Assembly: GCA_020634625.1 (NCBI GenBank)
Contig: JACKBJ010000017.1
Span: 1 to 64,000 of the forward strand
Reading direction: 5' to 3'
DNA length: 64,000 bases
Origin: Caldilineae bacterium
GTDB lineage: Bacteria > Chloroflexota > Anaerolineae > Epilineales > Epilineaceae
The first letter of the stretch is position 1. The number at the start of each line of letters is the position of its first letter. A program made the translations under genes and the position numbers. Positions 51,364 through 59,404 of the stretch are shown in pieces. The notes beneath the pieces are model-generated. The model saw only the letters and a list, made by a program, of their open reading frames with translations, ran no database searches and had not been told where the DNA came from.

Positions 51364-52074
51364 ATGCGAATCACGCTCGACTACAAGAGCTCGAACTTCG
51401 AGCAGGACGCAACCCACCGCCGTGGCTCCAGGCCGATGCGCTTGGCCACCCTCCTGCTCGTCTGGCTGTGCGCGGCCTGTGCTGGTGGCAAGGCAGCGCC
51501 CGATCGCGCCCAGCAGCCGTCCACGAGCGCGACCCGGCGTTCCTCGTCGCTCGCTGACCTGGACGTGACGAGCCCGCCCGGCGTTGTGGAGGTCAGCCCG
51601 ATCCCGGGGATCCCGACCCCCTATTGGCTCTTCGACGCGGAGCAGGCGGTGCGTTACGTTCAGGACGCCACGGGGGCTTCGAACTGGACGGCATGGGTGG
51701 TGAAGCGAACGACCGCCCTGCGGGCCTCGAGCCTGTTCGAGATCCGCCCCGAGCCCTTGCCTCCGCTGGCGGAGGATAGGACGGAGCCCGTGTGGATCGT
51801 CGCCTGGGAAGCCAAGACGGTGATCCCCGTCGGGCAGGGCGATCGGGCCATGCAGTTCAACCGGTTTCGGGACGCAGGCATGGAGCTGCCCACGGCGAGC
51901 AATGCCTCGGAAGGCGGCGGGACCCGGGCCTACATGATCGTGAACGAAGGCCAGAGCCCGATCCAGTTCGGCTACTTGAACACCCTCTACCACGATGGCA
52001 CGATCGTCGAGCACCCGGTGACCTTCGCGATGATCGAGGCGCTTCCGGACGTGCCGGGCAGCATCGCGCGCTAG
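51364..52074 (+). CDS. Lipoprotein with a C-terminal beta-sandwich-like domain
   Basis: A 236-residue exported protein. After a 24-residue N-terminal tail comes a hydrophobic core and lipobox-like WLCAAC, with Ser/Pro/Ala-rich sequence after the cysteine. The mature part (about 60-236) is rich in Trp, Tyr and Asn (PTPYWLFDAEQAVRYVQDAT, TEPVWIVAWEAKTVI, RAYMIVNEGQSPIQFGYLN) and probably forms a beta-sandwich. No known family. The ATG at 51364 is used for its GGAGG at 5 bases; an internal ATG at 51436 would start directly at the signal peptide and is the main alternative. Confidence 0.65.
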   Translation: MRITLDYKSSNFEQDATHRRGSRPMRLATLLLVWLCAACAGGKAAPDRAQQPSTSATRRSSSLADLDVTSPPGVVEVSPIPGIPTPYWLFDAEQAVRYVQDATGASNWTAWVVKRTTALRASSLFEIRPEPLPPLAEDRTEPVWIVAWEAKTVIPVGQGDRAMQFNRFRDAGMELPTASNASEGGGTRAYMIVNEGQSPIQFGYLNTLYHDGTIVEHPVTFAMIEALPDVPGSIAR

Positions 52075-52164
52075 GGCTCCCCCCGCCGGGCCTCACGCTC
52101 GATCGACGCGGGGTTTCGCACGACTCCGAAGCGAGCGCGTTCGCGAATCGCACGCGGGACGGCT

Positions 52165-52180
52165 CCAGGCTAGAACCTGG
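52165..52180 (+). terminator. Hairpin downstream of the lipoprotein gene
   Basis: CCAGG (52165-52169) and CCTGG (52176-52180) flank a 6-base loop, about 90 bases after the lipoprotein stop. No T-run follows, so it may be a terminator or an unrelated stem. Confidence 0.25.
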
Positions 52181-52346
52181 CCGGCGTTGAGGGCTTCGAC
52201 ATTGGCGATGACGCCACGTCGACCCCCTGCAAGCACCTGGACGGTTCTCGCGTCGAAAGCCCGGAACCGACGAGAGCCCCTTGCCCGGAGGCCGGGCTCG
52301 AGTCCGCGAGAACGCTTCGGCACCGGGTCACGAGGAGGAACCGTCG

Positions 52347-54722
52347 ATGCGCCGTCGAGGAGGACGTCCGATCGCCCGTCTGCTGCTGCCTCTGCTGCTC
52401 CTTGCCTGGCTCGGGCGGCCGTTGCCCGGCGATGGATCGTTCGCCGGGCGGCCGGCCCAGGCGCAGTTCGACACAGGCTCGCCGACCCGGCTGCTCTACA
52501 GCCTGCGCGAGCCGAGCCCGACGGCCGGGTCCCTACGGCTCCCCAAGATCGCCAGCGGGCCGGACGGAATGCTCTACACGGCGGAGGAGGCCGCGGGCGG
52601 AACGGCTCGCCTGCAACGCTTCTCTCCCGCAGGGCAGCTCCTGGGACTCTGGTCCGCCAAGGGCCTGCGCGAGGGGCAGACCCATTGGCTGCAGGGCATC
52701 TCGGTCGGTCCCGCTGGCCAGGTCTACGCGCTCGATGGACCGAGCTCCGTCCAGGACCCCACCGGATGGGACCTGGACGCGATGCCGCCGCGCATCCTGC
52801 GCTTCGAGGCCGACGGACGCTACCTCGGCGCCTTCTCCTGGAGCGGCCTGCCGGGTGCGGCCGGGGAGGACCCGACCCTGCGGGCCATCGCGGCGGCGCC
52901 GGGGGGCGGCGTCTACGCCATCCAGTTCGCCGGCTCGCGCATCCTGCGCTTCGACGAAACAGGGACCCTGCGGGCCCACTGGGTCAGCCCGGCCGACGCG
53001 CAGCGCAACACCTTCGCGGCCCACGATCTGGTGGTCGGGCCGGACGGCCGGGTCTGCGTTGCCCACATCGGCAGCCCGGTCTCGAGCCGACGCGGCCGCT
53101 CGCTCCTGCGCTGCTTCGACCCGCGGGGCCAGCTGCTCTGGGAGCGGGGCTTCGGGCCGGGCGACGATCCCGCCTATGCCTTCCCCGAGGCCATTGCCAT
53201 GGGCCCCGACGGTCGGCTCTACATGATCGACACCGAGTCCCGGGCGCTGCGCGTCTTCGAGGTCGATGGCCAGGAGCGCGCCGGCTGGCCGCTCGGACCG
53301 CTCTGGAACGGGGCCGACCTGGCCCTCAGTCCGGACGGCAGTATCTACCTGACCACCGGCGGCGAGGACCGGGTCCTGCGCCTGGCCGGCGACGGCCAGA
53401 TGCTCGGCGAGATCGGGGTCGACGACGCGCGACCCTGGCCCGACACGACCGTCGCCGGCGCTTCGACCCTCGCCCCCGACGGGATCTTCCACGACTTCGT
53501 CTTCGAGGACGATCGCTTCGGCCTGCGCCGGCGCGACCGGTTTGGCAACCCGCAGGGTCAGCCGGTCCTCTGGGGCGGCGAGGGGAGCGGTCCGGCGGAG
53601 TTCGGCGTCTGCTACGGCGGGCGCACCGGCACGCAGCGCCTCGGCTGCGCCAACGCGATCGCGGTGGGGCCGAGGGGCGCGATCGTCGTGGGCGACGCGG
53701 GCAACCGCCGCCTGCAGCGCTTCGCGCCCGACGGACGCTTCGAAGCCCTGATCGGGCCCGTGGACGAAGCCGGCGCGGCCATCCTCTCCGGCGTCGGCGC
53801 GACCCTGCGCATGGCCCCGAACGGCGACCTGCTGCTGCGCGACCCGAACGACCGCCGGCTCCACCGGCTCTCGCCGGACGGTGAGCGCCTCGCCAGCTGG
53901 GGAGATCCGGACGACAGCCGTGCCAACCTGCGCGACTACCTCGACTTCGTGGGCTTGCCGGACGGCGAGGTCATCGCCCTGTCCTGGCAGCGCTCCGACT
54001 CCACCCATCGTCCGGCCTACCAGCTCGAGCGGCTGTCGCCGGACGGAGCGGCACGGGTCTGGCCCCTGCCCGAGGCCGCGAGCTCGACCGAGGAGCCCCG
54101 CAGCCTCGCGCTCGCGCCGGACGGCAGCCTGTGGGTCTTCGCCATGCGCTGGCCGGAGATTCGTCGTTTCGACACGCAGGGCCAGCCGCTCCCGCCGGTG
54201 CGGCTCGAAGCCGACCCGGACCTGGGCTCGCCCGTCTACCCGCCGAGCGGCCAGTTCGGGCCGGACGGTCGGCTCTACGCCTGGGGCCGCGTCTACGGCG
54301 CCGCCTACCCCGCGCGCTGGCACGTCGAGTTCCATGCCAACCCCTGGCTGACCGAGGCCCCGTTGAGCGTGGTCGAATGGGATGAACTGAACCCCGACTA
54401 CCGGGAGGCCGCACCCGGTCCCGGCCTGCCGGCCGATGGCTTCAGCTTCCGCGCCGAGCGCGTGCTGCCGCTGCCAGCCGGCCAGACGGTGCTGCACCTG
54501 GTCGCCTCGGGCGGCGCGCGCCTCTGGGTCGGGCCCGAGCTCTTGGTCGACGACTGGCACGCGGCCGAGGTGGACCGCCACGCGGCCATCGACCTGCCCG
54601 CCGGCGAGCACCGCGTCCGGGTCGAGTACCGCGACCCGGGCGGGCCGGCACGGCTCCGCCTGACGTGGTGGAGTCAGGCGGTCGCCGGCCGGGTGTTCCT
54701 ACCGCTGAGCCTCCGACGCTGA
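52347..54722 (+). CDS. Secreted NHL-repeat propeller protein with C-terminal PA14-like domain
   Basis: A 791-residue exported protein. The signal peptide (MRRRGGRPIARLLLPLLLL) is preceded by GAGGAGGAA, fixing the ATG at 52347. Most of the chain is built of NHL/beta-propeller-like repeats with the LRFDETGTLRA, GPDGRLYMIDTESRAL and RLHRLSPDGERLASWG pattern, each a blade of strands. Near residues 690-770 a PA14-like domain (GFSFRAERVLPLPAGQTVLH) follows. The chain ends FLPLSLRR, a Chloroflexota-type terminus. It probably binds a surface or environmental ligand; no catalytic motif was seen. It converges on feoB. Confidence 0.75.
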   Translation: MRRRGGRPIARLLLPLLLLAWLGRPLPGDGSFAGRPAQAQFDTGSPTRLLYSLREPSPTAGSLRLPKIASGPDGMLYTAEEAAGGTARLQRFSPAGQLLGLWSAKGLREGQTHWLQGISVGPAGQVYALDGPSSVQDPTGWDLDAMPPRILRFEADGRYLGAFSWSGLPGAAGEDPTLRAIAAAPGGGVYAIQFAGSRILRFDETGTLRAHWVSPADAQRNTFAAHDLVVGPDGRVCVAHIGSPVSSRRGRSLLRCFDPRGQLLWERGFGPGDDPAYAFPEAIAMGPDGRLYMIDTESRALRVFEVDGQERAGWPLGPLWNGADLALSPDGSIYLTTGGEDRVLRLAGDGQMLGEIGVDDARPWPDTTVAGASTLAPDGIFHDFVFEDDRFGLRRRDRFGNPQGQPVLWGGEGSGPAEFGVCYGGRTGTQRLGCANAIAVGPRGAIVVGDAGNRRLQRFAPDGRFEALIGPVDEAGAAILSGVGATLRMAPNGDLLLRDPNDRRLHRLSPDGERLASWGDPDDSRANLRDYLDFVGLPDGEVIALSWQRSDSTHRPAYQLERLSPDGAARVWPLPEAASSTEEPRSLALAPDGSLWVFAMRWPEIRRFDTQGQPLPPVRLEADPDLGSPVYPPSGQFGPDGRLYAWGRVYGAAYPARWHVEFHANPWLTEAPLSVVEWDELNPDYREAAPGPGLPADGFSFRAERVLPLPAGQTVLHLVASGGARLWVGPELLVDDWHAAEVDRHAAIDLPAGEHRVRVEYRDPGGPARLRLTWWSQAVAGRVFLPLSLRR

Positions 54723-54729
54723 GTCGGAG
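54711..54729 (+). terminator. Hairpin over the propeller-gene stop codon
   Basis: CTCCGAC and GTCGGAG flank a 5-base loop that contains the stop codon (54720-54722). It is a terminator candidate for the plus-strand gene. Confidence 0.35.
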
Positions 54730-54740
54730 CTTCTCGGCGG

Positions 54741-54770
54741 GAGCCCACGGGCGCCGGCGCCTGTGGGCTC
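54741..54770. terminator. Bidirectional hairpin between convergent genes
   Basis: GAGCCCAC and GTGGGCTC flank a GGCGCC/GGCGCC palindromic centre, in the 80-base gap between the propeller gene (+) and feoB membrane half (-). It is the strongest inverted repeat in the window and a likely two-way terminator, although it lacks T-runs. Confidence 0.5.
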
Positions 54771-54802
54771 TCACCGCGACGGACAGCTCCAGGCCTTCGG
54801 GT

Positions 54803-56260
54803 TCAGCCCCCGAAGAGCCGCCAGACCTGGGCTACCGTGAAGGTCACCAGGATGCCCATCAGCACCGGCAGGAGGGTGGCGACGGTGGTCCACTTGAGGC
54901 TCTTGGTCTCGGCGTAGATGGTGTAGATGGTGGTGCTGCAGGGGTTGTGGATCAGGCTGAAGAGCATCAGGTTGACGGCCGTGAGCAAGGTCCAGCCGCT
55001 GGCATCGAAGATGGCCTTGATGCCGCCGGCGTCGGTCTCGAACATGACCCCGGCGCCCGCGCCGGCATCGCCCATGCCGCCGACCAGGACCGTCAGCATC
55101 AGGATGGTCGGGATCACGATCTCGTTGGCCGGGATGGCGAAGATGTAGGCCACCAGGATCACACCGTTGAGGCCCAACATCAGGCCGAAGGGGTTGGCCA
55201 GGGCGATCATGTGCTCGGCCAGGCTGAGCTGGCCGATGTGGAGGTTCGAGGTGAGCCAGATCGCGGCGCCGGCCGGCGCCGCGAAGACGATCGCCCGCCA
55301 GAGCACGATCATGGTGCGGTCGATCAGCGAGGTATAGAGGGTCTGCATCACCCGCGGCGGGCGATAGGGCGGCAGCTCCAGGCTGAAGCTGGAGACCTCG
55401 CCGCGCAGGACGGTCCGGCTGAGCAGGAAGGACACGAGGAACATCAGCAGGACGCCCAGGAGCGCCACGACCACCACCGACAGGGCGGAGATGAGGCCGG
55501 CCAGGTAGGGCGGCGCCAGCGCGCCGACGAAGAGCGAGGCGATCAGGATCTGGGTCGGCCAGCGGCCGTTGCAGAGCGAGAAGTTGTTGGTGATGATCGC
55601 GATCAGCCGCTCGCGCGGGCTGTCGATGATGCGCGTGGCCACCACGCCGGCGGCGTTGCAGCCCCAGCCCATGGTCATCGTCAGGGCCTGCTTGCCGTGG
55701 GCGCCGGCGCGCTGGAAGAGGCCGTCCATGTTGAAGGCCACCCGCGGCAGGTAGCCGAAGTCCTCGAGCAGGGTGAAGAGCGGGAAGAAGATCGCCATCG
55801 GCGGCAACATGACGCTGATGACCCAGGCCGTGGCCAGGTAGACCCCGTCGAAGAGGAAGCCCGACAGCCACCAGGGCCAGCCATGGCCGTCGGCGAAGCC
55901 GTTGAGCATCGGGTGGATCGTGTCGATGAGGAGCCCGGCCAGCATCTTCGAGGGCACGTTGGCACCGGCGATGGTGAGCCAGAAGACCAGGGCCAAGAGC
56001 AGGATCATCAGCGGAAATCCGTAGCGCTTGCTGGTCACGATGCGATCGATGCTCCGATCCAGGTCGAAGCGCGCCGCCTCGCCCGGCCGGGTGACGGCGC
56101 GGTCGCCGATGCGGGCGGCGTCGGCGTAGATCGTCTCCATCAGACGCTCGTGGAAGTCGCTGCCGACCTCCCAGCGCAGGTCCTGGGCGGTGCGTAGGAT
56201 CGCGGCGGCCTCGCCGCCGGTCTGGGCGGCGCCGGACGATGGGCTGGACTGAAGGGTCAT
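54803..56260 (-). CDS. feoB: FeoB membrane half (ferrous iron permease gate domains)
   Basis: A 485-residue protein equal to the membrane part of FeoB. The N-terminal 80 residues are a soluble linker (LRWEVGSDFHERLMETIYAD), followed by about eight membrane segments. The Gate regions contain the conserved cysteines and tryptophans (MTMGWGCNAAGVV, NNFSLCNGRWPTQI, HNPCSTTIYTIY). It forms the Fe2+ channel in the inner membrane. The G domain is a separate gene immediately upstream, and the start overlaps that gene's stop (ATGA), so the two halves are made together. Split FeoB proteins are known but uncommon. Its stop is 32 bases from the two-way hairpin. Confidence 0.93.
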   Translation of the reverse strand: MTLQSSPSSGAAQTGGEAAAILRTAQDLRWEVGSDFHERLMETIYADAARIGDRAVTRPGEAARFDLDRSIDRIVTSKRYGFPLMILLLALVFWLTIAGANVPSKMLAGLLIDTIHPMLNGFADGHGWPWWLSGFLFDGVYLATAWVISVMLPPMAIFFPLFTLLEDFGYLPRVAFNMDGLFQRAGAHGKQALTMTMGWGCNAAGVVATRIIDSPRERLIAIITNNFSLCNGRWPTQILIASLFVGALAPPYLAGLISALSVVVVALLGVLLMFLVSFLLSRTVLRGEVSSFSLELPPYRPPRVMQTLYTSLIDRTMIVLWRAIVFAAPAGAAIWLTSNLHIGQLSLAEHMIALANPFGLMLGLNGVILVAYIFAIPANEIVIPTILMLTVLVGGMGDAGAGAGVMFETDAGGIKAIFDASGWTLLTAVNLMLFSLIHNPCSTTIYTIYAETKSLKWTTVATLLPVLMGILVTFTVAQVWRLFGG

Positions 56261-57162
56261 GGTTGGGATCCTCGTTGCGGGTGCAGGGGCGCGACCTCGA
56301 GCTCGGGCCCGGCGGCTGCCGCCTCGGACAGGCTGGCCAGCTCGCCGCTCTCCAGGGCCTGGATGATGCGCTCGTCGCCATCCAGCAGGCGCAGCGCCAC
56401 CCAGCGCGCGTTGTTCAGGTCCGGGTAGCTGGCCAGCAGGCGCGCGGCGAGCGTGTCGACCGCGCGCTTGAGGGCCGGGGCCTCGTTCTGCAGACGGTGT
56501 GGCCGGCCGACGACCGCGCCGGTGGCGACGTCGTACATCGCGGCCAGCAGCTCCGGCAGGCCCTGGCGGAAGCGGGCCGAGGTCGGCACGACGGGCACCC
56601 CCAGGTCGCGCGCCAGGCGTCGGTCGTCGATCTCCAGGCCATGCCGCCTGGCTTCGTCCATCAGGTTCAGGCAGATGACCACGCGGTCGGTGATCTGCAT
56701 CACCTGCAGCGCCAGGTTCAGGTTGCGCTCGAGGCGGGTGGCGTCGACCACGACCACCGTGACGTCCGGCCGTCCGAAGAGGATGAAGTCGCGCGCGATC
56801 TCCTCGTCCCGGCTGGTCGAGAGCAGCGAATAGGTGCCGGGCAGGTCGACCAGCTTGAAGCGCTGGCCGCCGTAGTCAAAGCCGCCCTCGGCCCGCGCGA
56901 CGGTCTTGCCGGGCCAGTTGCCGGTGTGCTGGCGCAGCCCGGTCAGGGCGTTGAAGACGGTGCTCTTGCCCGTGTTGGGGTTGCCGGCCAGCGCGACGAC
57001 GAAGTCCCAGTCCTGCATGTCGACGCCCAGGCGCTTGAGGTTGGCCGCGTGGTGCGCCGGGCAAGCCTCGCAGGCGGGGCCCGCCGCCGGGCTCGGGGTG
57101 GAGCCGCGATCGGCGCCCGGGGTCGCGTTGGGGGTCGACCGAATCTCGCTCGGCTTGCTCAT
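56257..57162 (-). CDS. FeoB GTPase half (G domain with GDI-like region)
   Basis: A 301-residue soluble protein: G1 GNPNTGKST (60-68), G3 DLPG (106-109), G4 NLMD (166-169) and G5-like TSA, matching the FeoB N-terminal G protein. The helical region after residue 205 corresponds to the GDI/linker of intact FeoB. The N-terminal extension holds a CEACPAHH cysteine-histidine patch (31-38), unusual for FeoB and possibly a metal-sensing site. It would supply GTP-dependent gating to the separate membrane half encoded downstream. It overlaps the regulator gene by ATGA on one side and feoB on the other. Confidence 0.92.
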   Translation of the reverse strand: MSKPSEIRSTPNATPGADRGSTPSPAAGPACEACPAHHAANLKRLGVDMQDWDFVVALAGNPNTGKSTVFNALTGLRQHTGNWPGKTVARAEGGFDYGGQRFKLVDLPGTYSLLSTSRDEEIARDFILFGRPDVTVVVVDATRLERNLNLALQVMQITDRVVICLNLMDEARRHGLEIDDRRLARDLGVPVVPTSARFRQGLPELLAAMYDVATGAVVGRPHRLQNEAPALKRAVDTLAARLLASYPDLNNARWVALRLLDGDERIIQALESGELASLSEAAAAGPELEVAPLHPQRGSQP

Positions 57163-58202
57163 GCGCGCGTCCTCCTCTCAACCGATGCTTCGGGCAGCAC
57201 TCGAATGTGACGCGCCTGCTCGGCCCGCAACGCGATCAAGGCGCCGCGCAGGCGGTAGGCGGTGGGGTCGCCGGAGGGGCTGGTGAGCTCGGCCAGGATG
57301 CGCGTGCCGGGCAGGAGTCCCAGGTCCAGCAAGCGCCGCCGCTCGGCGCCGCGGATGGCCGGCGAGATGGCCACGACCGAGGCGGCCTGGCCCCGCGCCA
57401 GCCGCGCCAGGGGGATGCCCGGCTCGGGGCCGGCCGCCTCGGCCTGGATGGGCTGGACCGTGATGCTGCTGGCCAGAAGCGGCGAGAGCAGGTGCTCCTC
57501 GCCACCGGCCCAGAAGCGCAGCCGCTCGGGGTCGCGCTCCAGCAGCTCCAGACGCATGCCAGCATGCAGGCCGGCCGCCAGAAGCTGGCCGTAGATCATC
57601 GCCGGCTCGTCCTCGATGTGCACGATGCGCGCGCGCTGCCCGACCTCGAGCTCGGGCAGGAGCTGCCCCCTCGGCTGGACCAGCTCGCCGTCGGCGGTGG
57701 GAATGGGATCGCCGTGCGGGTCGTAGGTCGGGTTGCCCAGGCTGGTGGCCAGGGCGTCGGCCTCCTCCGGCGTCAGCCGATGCTCGCGCCGTTCGGCGAT
57801 GCGGTGCCAGTCCAAGGCCTTGAAGCCGGTTCGATCGGCCAGGTGCCGCTCCCAGAGACGATGCGCGCGCAGGACCCGCAAGGCGTAGCGACGCCCCTCC
57901 GGCGTCAGGCCGATCCGCCCTTCCTCCAGGCCGACCAGGCGCAGGGCCTCGAGCTCCGACAGCAGGCCGGCGGCGTGGTTGGTGCCGCAGCCCAGGCTGC
58001 CGGCCAGGGACTGGATCGTGGCCTCGCGGTCCGCGAACTCCATGTCGAAGAGGTGCTTGAGGCTGTCCTCGATCTGCACCCTGGCACGGTAGCGCGTCAG
58101 GCGTCGCCAGCGAGCGAACAAGCCCCGGTCCGGCCAGAAGGCGAGAACGAGCAGGGCCAGGGCCAGAAGGGTGGTGCCGAGGGAAAGCATCGGATTGGGC
58201 AT
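57159..58202 (-). CDS. Membrane-anchored DtxR-type metalloregulator fused to two FeoA domains
   Basis: A 347-residue protein with a clear N-terminal membrane segment (residues about 5-24), then a DtxR winged helix (about 44-105) and dimerisation domain (106-170). Residues that line up with the DtxR metal ligands are H114, E118, H133, E140 and H141; the position of DtxR Cys102 is Glu137, as in MntR. The conserved GNPTYDPHGDPIP is present. Two SH3-like FeoA domains follow (about 183-250 and 263-335). FeoA domains normally act with FeoB, so here sensing, regulation and transport partner functions are joined in one chain. It is the first gene of the operon and overlaps the FeoB G-domain gene by ATGA. 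It probably represses its own operon when metal is high. Confidence 0.9.
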   Translation of the reverse strand: MPNPMLSLGTTLLALALLVLAFWPDRGLFARWRRLTRYRARVQIEDSLKHLFDMEFADREATIQSLAGSLGCGTNHAAGLLSELEALRLVGLEEGRIGLTPEGRRYALRVLRAHRLWERHLADRTGFKALDWHRIAERREHRLTPEEADALATSLGNPTYDPHGDPIPTADGELVQPRGQLLPELEVGQRARIVHIEDEPAMIYGQLLAAGLHAGMRLELLERDPERLRFWAGGEEHLLSPLLASSITVQPIQAEAAGPEPGIPLARLARGQAASVVAISPAIRGAERRRLLDLGLLPGTRILAELTSPSGDPTAYRLRGALIALRAEQARHIRVLPEASVERRTRA

Positions 58203-58270
58203 GGTGTTCCTGCTTCCTGATTCGATGTCGGCCGACTCGCCGGCCGCCCACGGGATCGGGCGACCGCCGC

Positions 58271-58290
58271 AATTTAGGCAAGCCTAAATT
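58271..58290. promoter_or_regulatory. DtxR-type operator palindrome of the feo operon
   Basis: AATTTAGGC-AA-GCCTAAATT: two perfect 9-base arms around a 2-base centre, 69 bases before the regulator ATG. It resembles iron-box/DtxR-family sites (TTAGG/CCTAA half-sites). It overlaps the predicted transcription start of the feo promoter, so binding should block transcription. It is AT-rich against a very GC-rich background, which makes chance unlikely. Confidence 0.85.
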
Positions 58291-58291
58291 G

Positions 58292-58320
58292 AGGATAGGC
58301 GGCAGGCGGTCGATGGTCAA
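58292..58320 (-). promoter_or_regulatory. Sigma70-like promoter of the feo operon
   Basis: Read on the minus strand: TTGACC (58320-58315), 17-base spacer, TATCCT (58297-58292). Both boxes are good (five and four of six). The start would fall near 58285, inside the palindrome at 58271-58290. Confidence 0.6.
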
Positions 58321-58392
58321 GTTCCAAGCGCAACCGGCCCGGGCCCCTTGCGGGCTCGAGCCGGGGCCGTGCACCGTGGTGGCGGCGGCGCA

Positions 58393-59298
58393 CTAGCGCG
58401 AGCCTCCGCTCCTGAAGAGCGCGGGCAGGTAGGCGACGCCGCGCGCGACCTCCGGCCGGATCGGATACAGGTCGAGATCCAGCGCATCGAAGTAGCGCAT
58501 CCGGTTCGGAATGGTGGCCTGAATCGTGGCCGCGAGCGCCCCCGAGATCCGATCCGCGCGATGCCGCAGGGCCAGATAGGGCAGGTAGCTCTCGGCGATG
58601 TCCTCCCGGTCCGGGTTGTCGCGCGCATAGGTCGAGATGAAGCCGCCATCGGCGGCCTGCGCGGCCAACCAGCCCGGCGCGGCGGCGTGCGTCTCGTCCA
58701 GCGAGGAGTGCGCCGCCTCGTGCACCAGGGTCTCCTCGAGGATGCCCTCCGCCACGTAGCGCTCCGCCTGACCGACGTGGATCAAGAGGTTGTGGTTGCC
58801 CCCGCCGAAGGGGGCGGTGCCCTGGTGAATCCAGACCGTCTCCACCCCGACCCGCAGCGCCCGGGGCAGCTGGCCGATCACCGGAGCGAAGCGTTCGGCC
58901 TCCGCCCGGGCCGCGTCGACCGACGCGAACTCCGGGTTGACCTGGATCTCGATGGCCAGGCCGTCGTCGTAGCGCGCGTCGAACAAGAAGGCCTCGACGG
59001 TGATCCAGCCGTCTACGCGCCGGTCGTACATCGTGCGCTCACCCCGCCCGGCGTCGCGCAGCCCCTCGAAGCTGCTCGGGTCGGCCGGGGTGATGATGTC
59101 CGGGTCGATGAAGATCGTTCCCCAGAAGGGCGGGCTGGCAGCGGGCGTCGGCGTGGGTTGCGCCGGCCCCTGGGCCTGCTCGGCGGATGCGGCCGGGCCG
59201 GCGCAGGCGACCATGATCCCCAGCCCGGCGGCCAGCATGCCCCAGCGAAGGCGGATCGCGAGGCGAGCCCTCGAAGTCTCCGCGTCGAACGTCGTCAT
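58393..59298 (-). CDS. Secreted lipoprotein with HExxH metalloprotease-like motif
   Basis: A 301-residue exported protein. The N-terminal signal ends at a lipobox-like MVACAG, then a Pro/Ala-rich linker and a domain starting FWGTIFIDPDIITPADP. The zinc-type motif HEAAH is in LVHEAAHSSLDETH, with DIAESYLPYLALRH about 50 residues later, where the glutamate could be the third zinc ligand as in gluzincin-type peptidases. It may be an extracellular metallopeptidase, but no known family member is certain. GGGGGAAAG lies upstream of the ATG at 59298. It lies upstream of the feo genes on the same strand but is separated from them by their promoter. Confidence 0.65.
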   Translation of the reverse strand: MTTFDAETSRARLAIRLRWGMLAAGLGIMVACAGPAASAEQAQGPAQPTPTPAASPPFWGTIFIDPDIITPADPSSFEGLRDAGRGERTMYDRRVDGWITVEAFLFDARYDDGLAIEIQVNPEFASVDAARAEAERFAPVIGQLPRALRVGVETVWIHQGTAPFGGGNHNLLIHVGQAERYVAEGILEETLVHEAAHSSLDETHAAAPGWLAAQAADGGFISTYARDNPDREDIAESYLPYLALRHRADRISGALAATIQATIPNRMRYFDALDLDLYPIRPEVARGVAYLPALFRSGGSR

Positions 59299-59404
59299 CT
59301 TTCCCCCGTCGCTGTGTCAGGCCTGCGGCATCCACGCGACCGAGCAGGCCCAAGGAGCGGTTCCGCGACCGCGCCGTGTTCGTGGAAGGCCGTCGCCCAT
59401 GCGC

